A DNA stretch of 7,549 bases. Origin: an uncultured Phascolarctobacterium sp. (lineage in GTDB: Bacteria; Bacillota; Negativicutes; Acidaminococcales; Acidaminococcaceae). The DNA is taken from assembly GCA_945949475.1 (NCBI GenBank), contig CAMFET010000034.1:1-7549 (forward strand), in the 5' to 3' direction. Made by a program: the position numbers and the translations under genes. Shown in pieces: positions 1 to 4,850 of this stretch. The notes under the pieces are model-generated. The model was not told the DNA's origin and searched no databases. It worked only from the letters and a program-made list of their open reading frames with translations. Position 1 is the stretch's first letter; the number at the start of each line of letters is the position of its first letter.

Positions 1-1
1 T

Positions 2-223
2 AAGGCTATGAAGTTATTACCCCGGGGCGGCTACTTAGCTACCTGCTCCTGCTCCCATTTTATGAAGGAGGAACTGTTTGTGGAAATGCTCAAGGATGCT
101 GCTCGTGATGCCAACGTGTCCCTGCGGCAAATTGAAGCGCGGCAACAAGCGCCGGATCATCCCATTCTCTGGAATGTTCCTGAAACATATTACCTTAAGT
201 TTTATATTTTCCAAGTAGTGTAA
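2..223 (+). CDS. Class I SAM-dependent rRNA methyltransferase, RlmI-like (C-terminal end only)
   Basis: The reading frame is open from the left edge, so this is the 3' end of a longer gene; the ATG at 8 is an internal Met. The 73 visible residues carry the C-terminal part of the RlmI/RlmK-type Rossmann methyltransferase fold: the strand-turn LLPRGGYLATCSCS, an alternating helix (FVEMLKDAARDA), and the tail motif QAPDHPILWNVPETYYLK. This closely parallels the end of E. coli RlmI, which makes m5C in 23S rRNA. The second Cys of the TCSCS motif (codon at 50-52) is in the position of the family's motif VI cysteine. The target base cannot be inferred, because relatives in Firmicutes may modify other positions. 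The PUA and SAM-binding N-terminal parts lie outside the window. The gene stops 27 bases before the next start, with no terminator between, so the two are probably co-transcribed. Confidence 0.85.
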   Translation, partial: KAMKLLPRGGYLATCSCSHFMKEELFVEMLKDAARDANVSLRQIEARQQAPDHPILWNVPETYYLKFYIFQVV

Positions 224-250
224 GCTTATATTGCGGAGGGAGGTCTTTGC

Positions 251-1375
251 ATGTTAGCATTGGAAGGTATTCGTGTTCTAGATATGTCGCGGCTGTTGCC
301 CGGTCCTTACTGCACTATGCTGCTGGCCGATTTTGGGGCGGAGGTCATCAAAATCGAGGAGCCGAAGCTGGGTGATTACTCCCGCACCTTTCCGCCCTTT
401 CTTAAGGATTTTGGCTATTGGCATTTGCAGCTGAACCGCAATAAAAAGAGCGTAACCCTTGATTTGAAAAGTGAGCTGGGTCGGCAAAAGTTTTTGGAGC
501 TGGTACGCACTGCTGATGTAGTGGTAGAAAGCTATCGCCCCGGCGTACTCAAGAAGCTGGGCGTTGATTACGAGGTGGCTAGCAAAATTAATCCCAAGAT
601 TATTTATTGCTCGCTCTCTGGCTATGGCAGTAAGGGTCCCTTGGCCAAGCAGGCGGACCATGATATCGGATATGTGAGCCTAGCGGGCATCACGGCTATG
701 AGCGGTGAGGGAAAGGCGGATAAGCTGGGCAAGCCCGCAATTCCCGGTGTTTTGATGGCCGATATGAACGCGGCAATGTCTGCCGGGATGGCCATTATGA
801 TTGCTTTGCGGCATGCGGAGCGCACGGGTGAGGGACAGGAGATTGATATTTCCCTCTATAATGTAGCTATGACGCTGATGCCGGGGGCAGCCAGCCTGTA
901 TTTTGGCAGCGGCTTTGTGGCGCAGCGGGGGAATAATTGGCTTACCGGTGCTAATGCTAACTACAATATTTATGCTACCAAGGATGGTCGCTATGTATCA
1001 GTAGGTTGCTTGGAGAAGAAGTTTTGGAGCAATTTGTGTCGGGCGCTCGAGCGTGAAGACATGATTGATTTGGTAGATGATGCGCAAAATCATCCTTATC
1101 TAGAGCAGCAGCTGCAAAAGGAGTTTGCAAAGCGCACAATGTCGGAGTGGACGACGTATTTGGCGGGTAAGGATACCTGCGTAACGCCGGTGCTCGATTT
1201 TGCCGAGGCTGTGGCAGCGGAGCAGACGCAGGCTAACGAAATGGTGCTGACAGTGCAGGACGAGGAGCTGGGTGCCTACCAGCAGCTGGGGTTTGCTATG
1301 AAGCTGAGCAAAACGCCAGCCTCCTTGCGCAAACGAGCCCCACGCCTAGGCGAGGATAATGAGGAATATTTATAA
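251..1375 (+). CDS. CoA-transferase family III (CaiB/BaiF) protein, AMACR-like
   Basis: This 374-residue protein is of usual length for family III CoA-transferases and alpha-methylacyl-CoA racemases. The N-terminus (LEGIRVLDMSRLLPGPYCTMLLADFGAEVIKIE) is the family signature, followed by the NRNKKSVTLDLK and VVESYRPGVLKKLG motifs. Asp171 (in MADMNAAMSAG) aligns with the catalytic Asp that forms the acyl-CoA anhydride in transferases. His137 (in DHDIGY) and Glu255 (in LEKKF) sit where racemases keep their His and Glu: spacing 34 and 84 residues around Asp171, against 30 and 85 in the mycobacterial racemase as I recall it. I therefore favour an AMACR-like acyl-CoA racemase or a close transferase relative; the substrate is unknown. 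It is probably a soluble cytoplasmic dimer, as is usual for the family. The start is set by an AGGGAGGT ribosome site ending seven bases before ATG. The gene follows the methyltransferase closely and ends at a hairpin terminator. Confidence 0.9.
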   Translation: MLALEGIRVLDMSRLLPGPYCTMLLADFGAEVIKIEEPKLGDYSRTFPPFLKDFGYWHLQLNRNKKSVTLDLKSELGRQKFLELVRTADVVVESYRPGVLKKLGVDYEVASKINPKIIYCSLSGYGSKGPLAKQADHDIGYVSLAGITAMSGEGKADKLGKPAIPGVLMADMNAAMSAGMAIMIALRHAERTGEGQEIDISLYNVAMTLMPGAASLYFGSGFVAQRGNNWLTGANANYNIYATKDGRYVSVGCLEKKFWSNLCRALEREDMIDLVDDAQNHPYLEQQLQKEFAKRTMSEWTTYLAGKDTCVTPVLDFAEAVAAEQTQANEMVLTVQDEELGAYQQLGFAMKLSKTPASLRKRAPRLGEDNEEYL

Positions 1376-1378
1376 TAC

Positions 1379-1411
1379 AAAAACACCGCTGTCCCTAGGG
1401 ATAGCGGTGTT
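1379..1411. terminator. Bidirectional intrinsic terminator between convergent genes
   Basis: AACACCGCT (1382-1390) pairs with AGCGGTGTT (1403-1411), and the stem continues inward through GTCC/GGAT-type pairs to a CTAG loop, giving about 13 base pairs. On the - strand the stem is followed by a T run (complement of the A run at 1379-1383), which suits the end of the PepSY gene. In the + direction the following T tract is short and interrupted (TGCTGTGTTTT), so termination of the CoA-transferase transcript may be weaker. Confidence 0.8.
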
Positions 1412-1430
1412 GCTGTGTTTTGGCTCAATA

Positions 1431-1922
1431 TTAGAATTGATATTTTAGCTCTTTTTCGTATACTACACCAGTTTCAGGATTAATGGTGTAGCTGCCGCGC
1501 AGGCCGGGAGCGGTGAATTTTACTTCGTATTCATAAAGTCCGTCATCGCTGTCTAATTCAACCTTAGTAAAAGCAGCTTGGGGATAATCCTTTAAAACCA
1601 CATTTTTAGCATCAGCAGCGCTAAGTGCTACCTTGCGGCTACCCATCATGGGCTTAATATCCATGGAGTATTCCTTGATAGCGCCGTTGCTTTGCAGTAC
1701 CTCAATCTCGTATTCAGTATTGGTAGCGTTATCATAAAATTTTACTTCAAAATAGGGAGTGAAATTGTCACGGTCAGCTTTGGTCAGGATATGGGTGCTG
1801 GAGGCGGGTACTTCCTTAGCAGCGATAGCTTTTGCTTCTTCTGCGCTAATGGCTGCAAAAGCGCTAGCAGAAAACGCAAGAGTGGCCAAACCAGCTACGA
1901 TAGCAGTAGTCATTTTTTTCAT
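1431..1922 (-). CDS. Secreted PepSY-domain protein with two PepSY repeats
   Basis: The product is 163 residues with a clear Sec signal peptide: MKK, a hydrophobic stretch (residues 6-18) and an AFA cleavage motif at 21-23, so the mature protein begins near Ala24. It has no lipobox Cys. The mature part holds two tandem PepSY-like units. The first spans about 25-90 (ISAEEAKAIA..., YFEVKFYDNATNTEYEIEV, then GAIKEYSMD). The second spans about 99-160 (ALSAADAKNVVLKDYP..., YEYEVKF, then YTINPETGVVYEKE). PepSY modules were proposed as inhibitors of M4-type peptidases and occur in many exported proteins, but the role of this one is unknown. An AAGGAGGT site (complement of 1930-1937) sits seven bases before the ATG and fixes the start. 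The gene stands alone between its own promoter and a shared terminator, so it is probably monocistronic. It probably acts outside the membrane, in the periplasm if the host is diderm. Confidence 0.88.
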   Translation of the reverse strand: MKKMTTAIVAGLATLAFSASAFAAISAEEAKAIAAKEVPASSTHILTKADRDNFTPYFEVKFYDNATNTEYEIEVLQSNGAIKEYSMDIKPMMGSRKVALSAADAKNVVLKDYPQAAFTKVELDSDDGLYEYEVKFTAPGLRGSYTINPETGVVYEKELKYQF

Positions 1923-1985
1923 AATTTGAACCTCCTTAAAAATTATATGTTAATACTAGAAATTTTACCTAGATTTTACATAATA

Positions 1986-2014
1986 ATTTTAGATAAGAGG
2001 CAGGAGAATGTCAA
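1986..2014 (-). promoter_or_regulatory. Sigma-A promoter of the PepSY gene
   Basis: On the - strand TTGACA (complement of 2009-2014) is followed by a 17-base spacer and TAAAAT (complement of 1986-1991). This is a perfect -35 and a 5/6 match at -10, and would start transcription near 1979, leaving a 5' leader of roughly 55 bases before the PepSY ATG. Confidence 0.75.
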
Positions 2015-2050
2015 GTGAATAATCTGTAAATAAAGCAGGAAGCATGCAAT

Positions 2051-2080
2051 ATAAAAAAGCTCGCACTGTTTTGTGCGAGC
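2051..2080 (-). terminator. Intrinsic terminator of tRNA-Arg
   Basis: GCTCGCAC (2059-2066) and GTGCGAGC (2073-2080) form a perfect 8-bp stem with a 6-base loop. Read on the - strand it is followed directly by TTTTTTAT (complement of 2051-2058). It lies 13 bases past the 3' end of the tRNA, in the right orientation to end that transcript before it reaches the PepSY promoter. Confidence 0.88.
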
Positions 2081-2093
2081 ATACGTTTTCTTT

Positions 2094-2170
2094 TGGTGAC
2101 CTCAGCAGGACTCGAACCTGCGACCTTTTGATTCGTAGTCAAACGCTCTATCCAGCTGAGCTATGAGGCC
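2094..2170 (-). tRNA. tRNA-Arg (anticodon ACG)
   Basis: The 77-base - strand cloverleaf is complete. The acceptor stem GGCCTCA/TGAGGTC has one G-T pair. The D arm AGCTC...GAGC carries the usual GCTGGATA loop. The anticodon stem TTTGA/TCAAA encloses CTACGAA, so the anticodon is ACG (read as ICG after deamination), decoding CGU/CGC/CGA. The T arm is GCAGG-TTCGAGT-CCTGC, the discriminator is A, and CCA is encoded. It stands as a single-gene unit with its own promoter and terminator. Confidence 0.97.
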
Positions 2171-2198
2171 ACATGGTGCTTAATCAAGCAACATTGAT

Positions 2199-2227
2199 AT
2201 TATACATAAAAGCGGAGACTTTGTCAA
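2199..2227 (-). promoter_or_regulatory. Consensus promoter of tRNA-Arg
   Basis: The - strand reads TTGACA (complement of 2222-2227), a 17-base spacer, then TATAAT (complement of 2199-2204). Both hexamers match the sigma-A consensus at all positions. The expected start near 2192 leaves about 20 bases before the mature tRNA 5' end at 2170, to be removed by RNase P. Confidence 0.9.
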
Positions 2228-2264
2228 CAGCTAATTGTGAAAAATCCTTGTCAAATTTTCTTTA

Positions 2265-2278
2265 ATTCGTTGACGAAT
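2265..2278. promoter_or_regulatory. Candidate operator: perfect inverted repeat over the -35 box
   Basis: ATTCGT (2265-2270) and ACGAAT (2273-2278) form a perfect 6+6 palindrome around TG. The -35 hexamer of the symporter promoter (2270-2275) lies inside it, so a dimeric regulator bound here would meet RNA polymerase directly. The repeat is visible in the sequence; the regulator and the function are inferred, and a 12-base palindrome can arise by chance in AT-rich DNA. Confidence 0.4.
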
Positions 2279-2298
2279 ATTAATCAATGGGCTATAAT
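2270..2298 (+). promoter_or_regulatory. Sigma-A promoter of the symporter gene
   Basis: TTGACG (2270-2275), a 17-base spacer and a perfect TATAAT (2293-2298). Transcription should begin around 2304-2306, which rules out the upstream in-frame codon at 2302 as translation start and supports the GTG at 2338. Confidence 0.87.
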
Positions 2299-2322
2299 TA
2301 AGTGTCAGTTATGTTTTATTGT

Positions 2323-2330
2323 AAAGGAGG
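2323..2330 (+). promoter_or_regulatory. Ribosome binding site that decides the symporter start
   Basis: AAAGGAGG is followed by seven T residues and then GTG at 2338. No comparable site precedes the in-frame ATG at 2311 or the GTG at 2302, and both lie at or just after the predicted transcription start. Confidence 0.85.
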
Positions 2331-2337
2331 TTTTTTT

Positions 2338-3732
2338 GTGCCTGTTTCACTTGTAATTTTGATTCTGTACATTGCTGCCCTTTTTGGCATCTCCTGGTAT
2401 GCTAAAAAACGTAGTGAGGGCAATAATGAAAACTATGCTCTTGCCGGACGCAAGCTGTCGGCGCCCTTGATTTGCGTTACTATTATCGGTCTGGCTGTAG
2501 GTGGCGCTTCCACCATCGGTGTATCCGAGCACGCTTTCCGCGTGGGTCTGAGCGCTGGCTGGTATACCATTGCCTGGGCTTTGGGTGCTATTGTCATGGG
2601 CCTGTTCATGGCTAAAAAATACCGTGAGCAAAATATCACCACTATTACCGAGCTTATCGAACGTCATCATGGTACCGGTGCGGTAATTTTGGGCGTATTG
2701 TGCCAAATCGTTATTCAGCTAGTTATCATTTCCCTGCAATATATCGCTGGCGGTAGTATCCTGCACGCAATTTTGCCGGATATTTTCGACTTCCAAAGCG
2801 GTATGATCGTTAGCGCCATCACCTTTATTGGTATTACCTTCATCGGTGGTATGTGGTCCGCGTCCTTGTCCAACGTCTTAAATATTATCCTTATTTATGT
2901 AGGCATTTTGATTGCAACCGTAATCCAGTTCAATAAAATTGGCAGCATGGATAATCTGGCTGCAGCACTGCCTGCCAATGTACCCTGGTTTAGCTTTATC
3001 GATGGCGTTGGCCCTGTGACCATTGCTAGCTGGTGCTTAACCCTGATCACTGTAAACCTTTCCCTGCAAAGCATTTTGCAAATTTCCTTGGGTGCTAAGG
3101 ATGCCGAAACTGCGAAAAAAGGCTTCGTTTGGGGCGGTATTATTATGCTTCCTGTTGGCGTTTTGGCTGCCTTCTTGGGTATCGTAGCAAAAGCTATGTT
3201 CCCCGAGGTTAAGGCTGCTCTGGCCTTGCCCCAAGTAATCGTGGGCCTGCAGCCCTTGGTAGCAGGTGTTACCTTGGCTGCTCTGTGGGCTGCGGATGTT
3301 TCCACTGCCTGCAACCTGCTTTTGAGTGCTGGTACCCTGTTCTCCAGCGATATTTATAAGCGCTTTATTAATCCTACTTGCGATGATAAAAAGCAGCTGA
3401 TGGTAACCCGTCTGTGCGTAATGATCAGCGGCATTTTGACGCTGGGCTTAGCGATGACGGTTTCGAGTATTTTGGGTACGATTATGATTGGCTTAGCACT
3501 GACTGCTGCCTTCACCATGATTGTATTCGTGGCTCTGTTCTTCCCGCGCTATACTTCTAAAGCCGCTGGCTTCTGGACCTTACTGGCAGGCCTTGTAACT
3601 ATCATTTTGTACAAATTCTGTCCTGCAGTGCGCATTTTCCCCAACGTAATTTATTTGGAATGGATTGTGTGCATTGTGACCTATATTGTAGTTGCAATGA
3701 TTAGCCCTGCCAAGAAAGAGAGCACTAAATAA
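2338..3732 (+). CDS. Sodium:solute symporter family (SSS) transporter
   Basis: From GTG 2338 the product is 464 residues, with about 12-13 hydrophobic segments typical of the SSS family (LeuT-like fold). It is an inner-membrane protein expected to couple Na+ entry to uptake of a small solute; the substrate cannot be read from the sequence. Family marks are the NYALAGRKLS loop after TM1 (32-41), the Gly/Ser-rich unwound TM region GGASTIG (55-61), and the late-helix motif AADVSTACNLLLSAGTLFSS followed by DIYKRF (about 318-343). In the last, Asp320, Ser322 and Thr323 lie where the Na2-site ligands of the family occur. The longer reading frame begins at 2302, upstream of the likely transcription start, so it is shortened here by 12 residues. 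The gene is a single unit with its own promoter, possible operator and terminator. Organic acids, amino acids or pantothenate-like solutes are all possible cargo. Confidence 0.92.
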   Translation: MPVSLVILILYIAALFGISWYAKKRSEGNNENYALAGRKLSAPLICVTIIGLAVGGASTIGVSEHAFRVGLSAGWYTIAWALGAIVMGLFMAKKYREQNITTITELIERHHGTGAVILGVLCQIVIQLVIISLQYIAGGSILHAILPDIFDFQSGMIVSAITFIGITFIGGMWSASLSNVLNIILIYVGILIATVIQFNKIGSMDNLAAALPANVPWFSFIDGVGPVTIASWCLTLITVNLSLQSILQISLGAKDAETAKKGFVWGGIIMLPVGVLAAFLGIVAKAMFPEVKAALALPQVIVGLQPLVAGVTLAALWAADVSTACNLLLSAGTLFSSDIYKRFINPTCDDKKQLMVTRLCVMISGILTLGLAMTVSSILGTIMIGLALTAAFTMIVFVALFFPRYTSKAAGFWTLLAGLVTIILYKFCPAVRIFPNVIYLEWIVCIVTYIVVAMISPAKKESTK

Positions 3733-3774
3733 GACAATTGGTGCCGAATTTTCTAAACGAATAAAATAATGTAG

Positions 3775-3814
3775 AAAACCGCTATGCTGCAAGTATGTAG
3801 ACATAGCGGTTTTT
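3775..3814. terminator. Strong intrinsic terminator after the symporter
   Basis: AAAACCGCTATG (3775-3786) pairs perfectly with CATAGCGGTTTT (3802-3813). The stem continues as CTGCA/TGTAG around an AGTA loop with one bulged A. The + strand ends in a run of five T; on the - strand the A run also yields Ts, so it could work in both directions. The strong stem begins 42 bases after the symporter stop codon. Confidence 0.9.
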
Positions 3815-3817
3815 CGT

Positions 3818-4033
3818 TTAAAAGCGTAAAACTATAGAGCTTTTGAGGCTTTCGAGCAAAAAAATATGCATGCCTGAGCCTTTGATTGTGATGCCAATAG
3901 CCTGTCCGCAGCAGAAGGAAATGTCCATTGCAGGGATATTGAAACACTTGGCTGCGTGGAAAACAAGACGTGCATTAATAGGCCTTTTAGCACGTCTAAA
4001 ATTTTGAAAAAAATTGCCGAAAGGTGTTGACAT
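3818..4033 (-). CDS. Possible small hypothetical protein (71 codons), doubtful
   Basis: I do not recognise this product. The frame reads like protein in its second half, with PAMDISFCCGQAIGI and GSGMHIFLLESLKSS, mixed hydrophobic/polar composition and a Cys pair followed by Gly. There is a faint likeness to the S-x-x-C-G-x-A-I pattern of DUF3343-type small proteins, which I would not rely on. Its stop codon lies four bases from a hairpin that could terminate - strand transcripts, as expected for a gene convergent with the symporter. Against it: the ATG has no ribosome site, overlaps the -35 box of the str operon promoter, and no good - strand promoter is visible. It could be a decayed gene remnant, a gene with a later non-ATG start, or noise. 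The rest of the 3733-4103 gap holds the symporter terminator, a small hairpin, and the str promoter and leader. Confidence 0.25.
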   Translation of the reverse strand: MSTPFGNFFQNFRRAKRPINARLVFHAAKCFNIPAMDISFCCGQAIGITIKGSGMHIFLLESLKSSIVLRF

Positions 4034-4055
4034 GCTTTGTATAAGATGTTACAAT
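4027..4055 (+). promoter_or_regulatory. Main promoter of the str operon
   Basis: TTGACA (4027-4032), a 17-base spacer and TACAAT (4050-4055): a perfect -35 and a 5/6 match at -10. Transcription would start near 4061-4062, giving a leader of about 42 bases before the L7Ae-family gene. No other strong + strand promoter is visible between here and tuf. Confidence 0.87.
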
Positions 4056-4064
4056 ATACGAGTA

Positions 4065-4097
4065 TCGCGGGAGAGCTATGCGCTCGATGAAGGAGGT
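4065..4097 (+). promoter_or_regulatory. Possible kink-turn in the leader, next to the ribosome site
   Basis: GAGC (4073-4076) and GCTC (4082-4085) form a 4-bp hairpin around TATGC. Both strands carry GA directly outside it (4071-4072 and 4086-4087), which can form tandem sheared G-A pairs. A three-base CGG bulge (4068-4070) and a short outer stem TCG/TGA (4065-4067 with 4088-4090) complete a kink-turn layout. The Shine-Dalgarno AAGGAGGT (4090-4097) overlaps its 3' edge. The outer stem is only 3 bp with a G-T pair, so this is a hypothesis. Confidence 0.3.
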
Positions 4098-4103
4098 AAC
4101 CCA

Positions 4104-4355
4104 ATGACGCTTGAAGCTTTGAAGCAGGCTGAGCAGCGCACCGTAGGTGTGAAGCAGACGCAAAAGGCTGTAGCAAGGCAGGCGGCTGAGGTAGTCTACA
4201 TCGCTTGTGATGCGGACGAAAGAGTTACCGGAAAGCTGCTTGAGCTGTGCGAAGCAAACCATGTGCCCACCGTAACCACGGAGAGCATGCTGGAAATAGG
4301 CAGAGCCTGCAGCATCAACGTAAAGGCCGCAGCTGCCGCAGTACTTAAACCTTGA
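4104..4355 (+). CDS. rplGB: Ribosomal L7Ae/L30e family K-turn-binding protein (RplGB/YbxF type)
   Basis: The 83-residue product matches the small bacterial L7Ae-type proteins encoded just before rpsL in Firmicutes (B. subtilis RplGB, formerly YbxF, is 82 residues). Visible marks are the RNA-binding loop VGVKQTQKAV (14-23, with Gly15, Lys17, Gln18 and Thr19 as in the family's GxKQT motif), the core VVYIACDAD (30-38), and the C-terminal SMLEIGRACSINVKAAAAAV (61-80). The B. subtilis homologue binds kink-turn RNA; its role on the ribosome is minor or unclear. The start is ATG 4104, seven bases after AAGGAGG; a longer frame from 4014 would begin upstream of the promoter and is rejected. It is the first gene of the str operon here, 68 bases ahead of rpsL. 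Confidence 0.93.
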   Translation: MTLEALKQAEQRTVGVKQTQKAVARQAAEVVYIACDADERVTGKLLELCEANHVPTVTTESMLEIGRACSINVKAAAAAVLKP

Positions 4356-4382
4356 TAAGGGCTTGGCAATAGTCAAGTTTTT
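4351..4382 (+). promoter_or_regulatory. Weak hairpin with T run between rplGB and rpsL (possible attenuator)
   Basis: CTTGA (4351-4355) can pair with TCAAG (4373-4377), followed at once by five Ts (4378-4382). Three outer A-T pairs may add past a mismatch. The stem is short and the loop is 17 bases, so full termination is unlikely; partial read-through control between the L7Ae gene and rpsL is possible. A TATAAT (4382-4387) overlaps the T run but lacks a -35 box at 16-18 bases. Confidence 0.3.
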
Positions 4383-4423
4383 ATAATCATTAAAATCTAA
4401 TTGTTTGGAAAGGAGGTGCCGAT

Positions 4424-4804
4424 ATGCCTACAATTAACCAATTGGTTCGCAAAGGCAGAGAAGTTCTGAAGAGCAAATCTACTGCACCGGCATTGAAAGA
4501 ATGCCCGCAAAAGCGTGGCGTTTGCACCCGTGTTTACACCACTACTCCGAAAAAACCTAACTCTGCTCTGCGTAAAGTAGCTCGTGTACGTTTGACCAAC
4601 GGCATCGAAGTTACTGCTTACATCCCGGGTATCGGCCATAATCTTCAAGAACACAGTGTTGTTCTGATCAGAGGCGGAAGAGTTAAGGACCTTCCTGGTG
4701 TGCGTTACCATATCATTCGCGGTGCTCTTGATACTGCAGGCGTTGCTAACCGCAACCAATCTCGCTCTAAGTACGGCGCAAAACGTGCTAAAGCAAAGAA
4801 ATAA
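4424..4804 (+). CDS. rpsL: 30S ribosomal protein S12
   Basis: The 126-residue protein is full length and nearly collinear with E. coli S12. S12 sits at the decoding centre of the 30S subunit and helps judge codon-anticodon fit. Visible marks are CPQKRGVCTRVYTTTPKKPNSALRK (27-51), GHNLQEHSVVLIRGGRVKDLPGVRYH (71-96) and the basic tail ARSKYG-like SRSKYGAKRAKAKK. Lys43, Lys44 and Lys88 (classical K42, K43 and K87 without Met) are the wild-type, streptomycin-sensitive residues. Asp89 is the position methylthiolated by RimO in some bacteria. An AAGGAGGT site lies seven bases before ATG. Codon choice is strongly biased, as expected for a highly expressed gene. It is the second gene of the operon, followed by rpsG after 46 bases. 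Confidence 0.99.
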   Translation: MPTINQLVRKGREVLKSKSTAPALKECPQKRGVCTRVYTTTPKKPNSALRKVARVRLTNGIEVTAYIPGIGHNLQEHSVVLIRGGRVKDLPGVRYHIIRGALDTAGVANRNQSRSKYGAKRAKAKK

Positions 4805-4850
4805 TTTCAAGAAAACATTAAGAATGATTTAATCCTAAGGAGGGAAACAC

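Noticed and set aside
278..661. - strand frame of 127 codons opposite the CoA-transferase-like gene
   Set aside because: Shadow of a confident gene with clear family motifs on the + strand.
1692..2018. + strand frame of 108 codons opposite the PepSY gene
   Set aside because: Runs through the PepSY signal peptide, ribosome site and promoter; no start signals.
3921..4007. + strand 28-codon frame (MSIAGILKHLAAWKTRRALI...), basic and amphipathic, small-toxin-like
   Set aside because: GAAGGAA abuts the ATG with no spacing and no promoter precedes it; it sits just after a strong terminator. Chance is the simpler reading.
4014..4103. N-terminal extension of the L7Ae-family protein from ATG 4014
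   Set aside because: The codons lie over the promoter and leader, and family members begin at the equivalent of ATG 4104 after AAGGAGG.
3832..4176. - strand frame of 114 codons overlapping the L7Ae-family gene and str promoter
   Set aside because: Crosses the promoter and start of a certain gene, Ser/Ala/Leu-rich shadow-like composition. An AAAAGG lies before an internal ATG near 3980, but the remaining product does not look like a protein.
4397..4810. - strand frame of 137 codons opposite rpsL
   Set aside because: Shadow of a strongly biased ribosomal protein gene; no start signals and odd composition.
4805..4850. S7-type translational control structure in the rpsL-rpsG spacer, as in E. 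coli
   Set aside because: The spacer is only 46 bases, AT-rich and without a visible stable stem.
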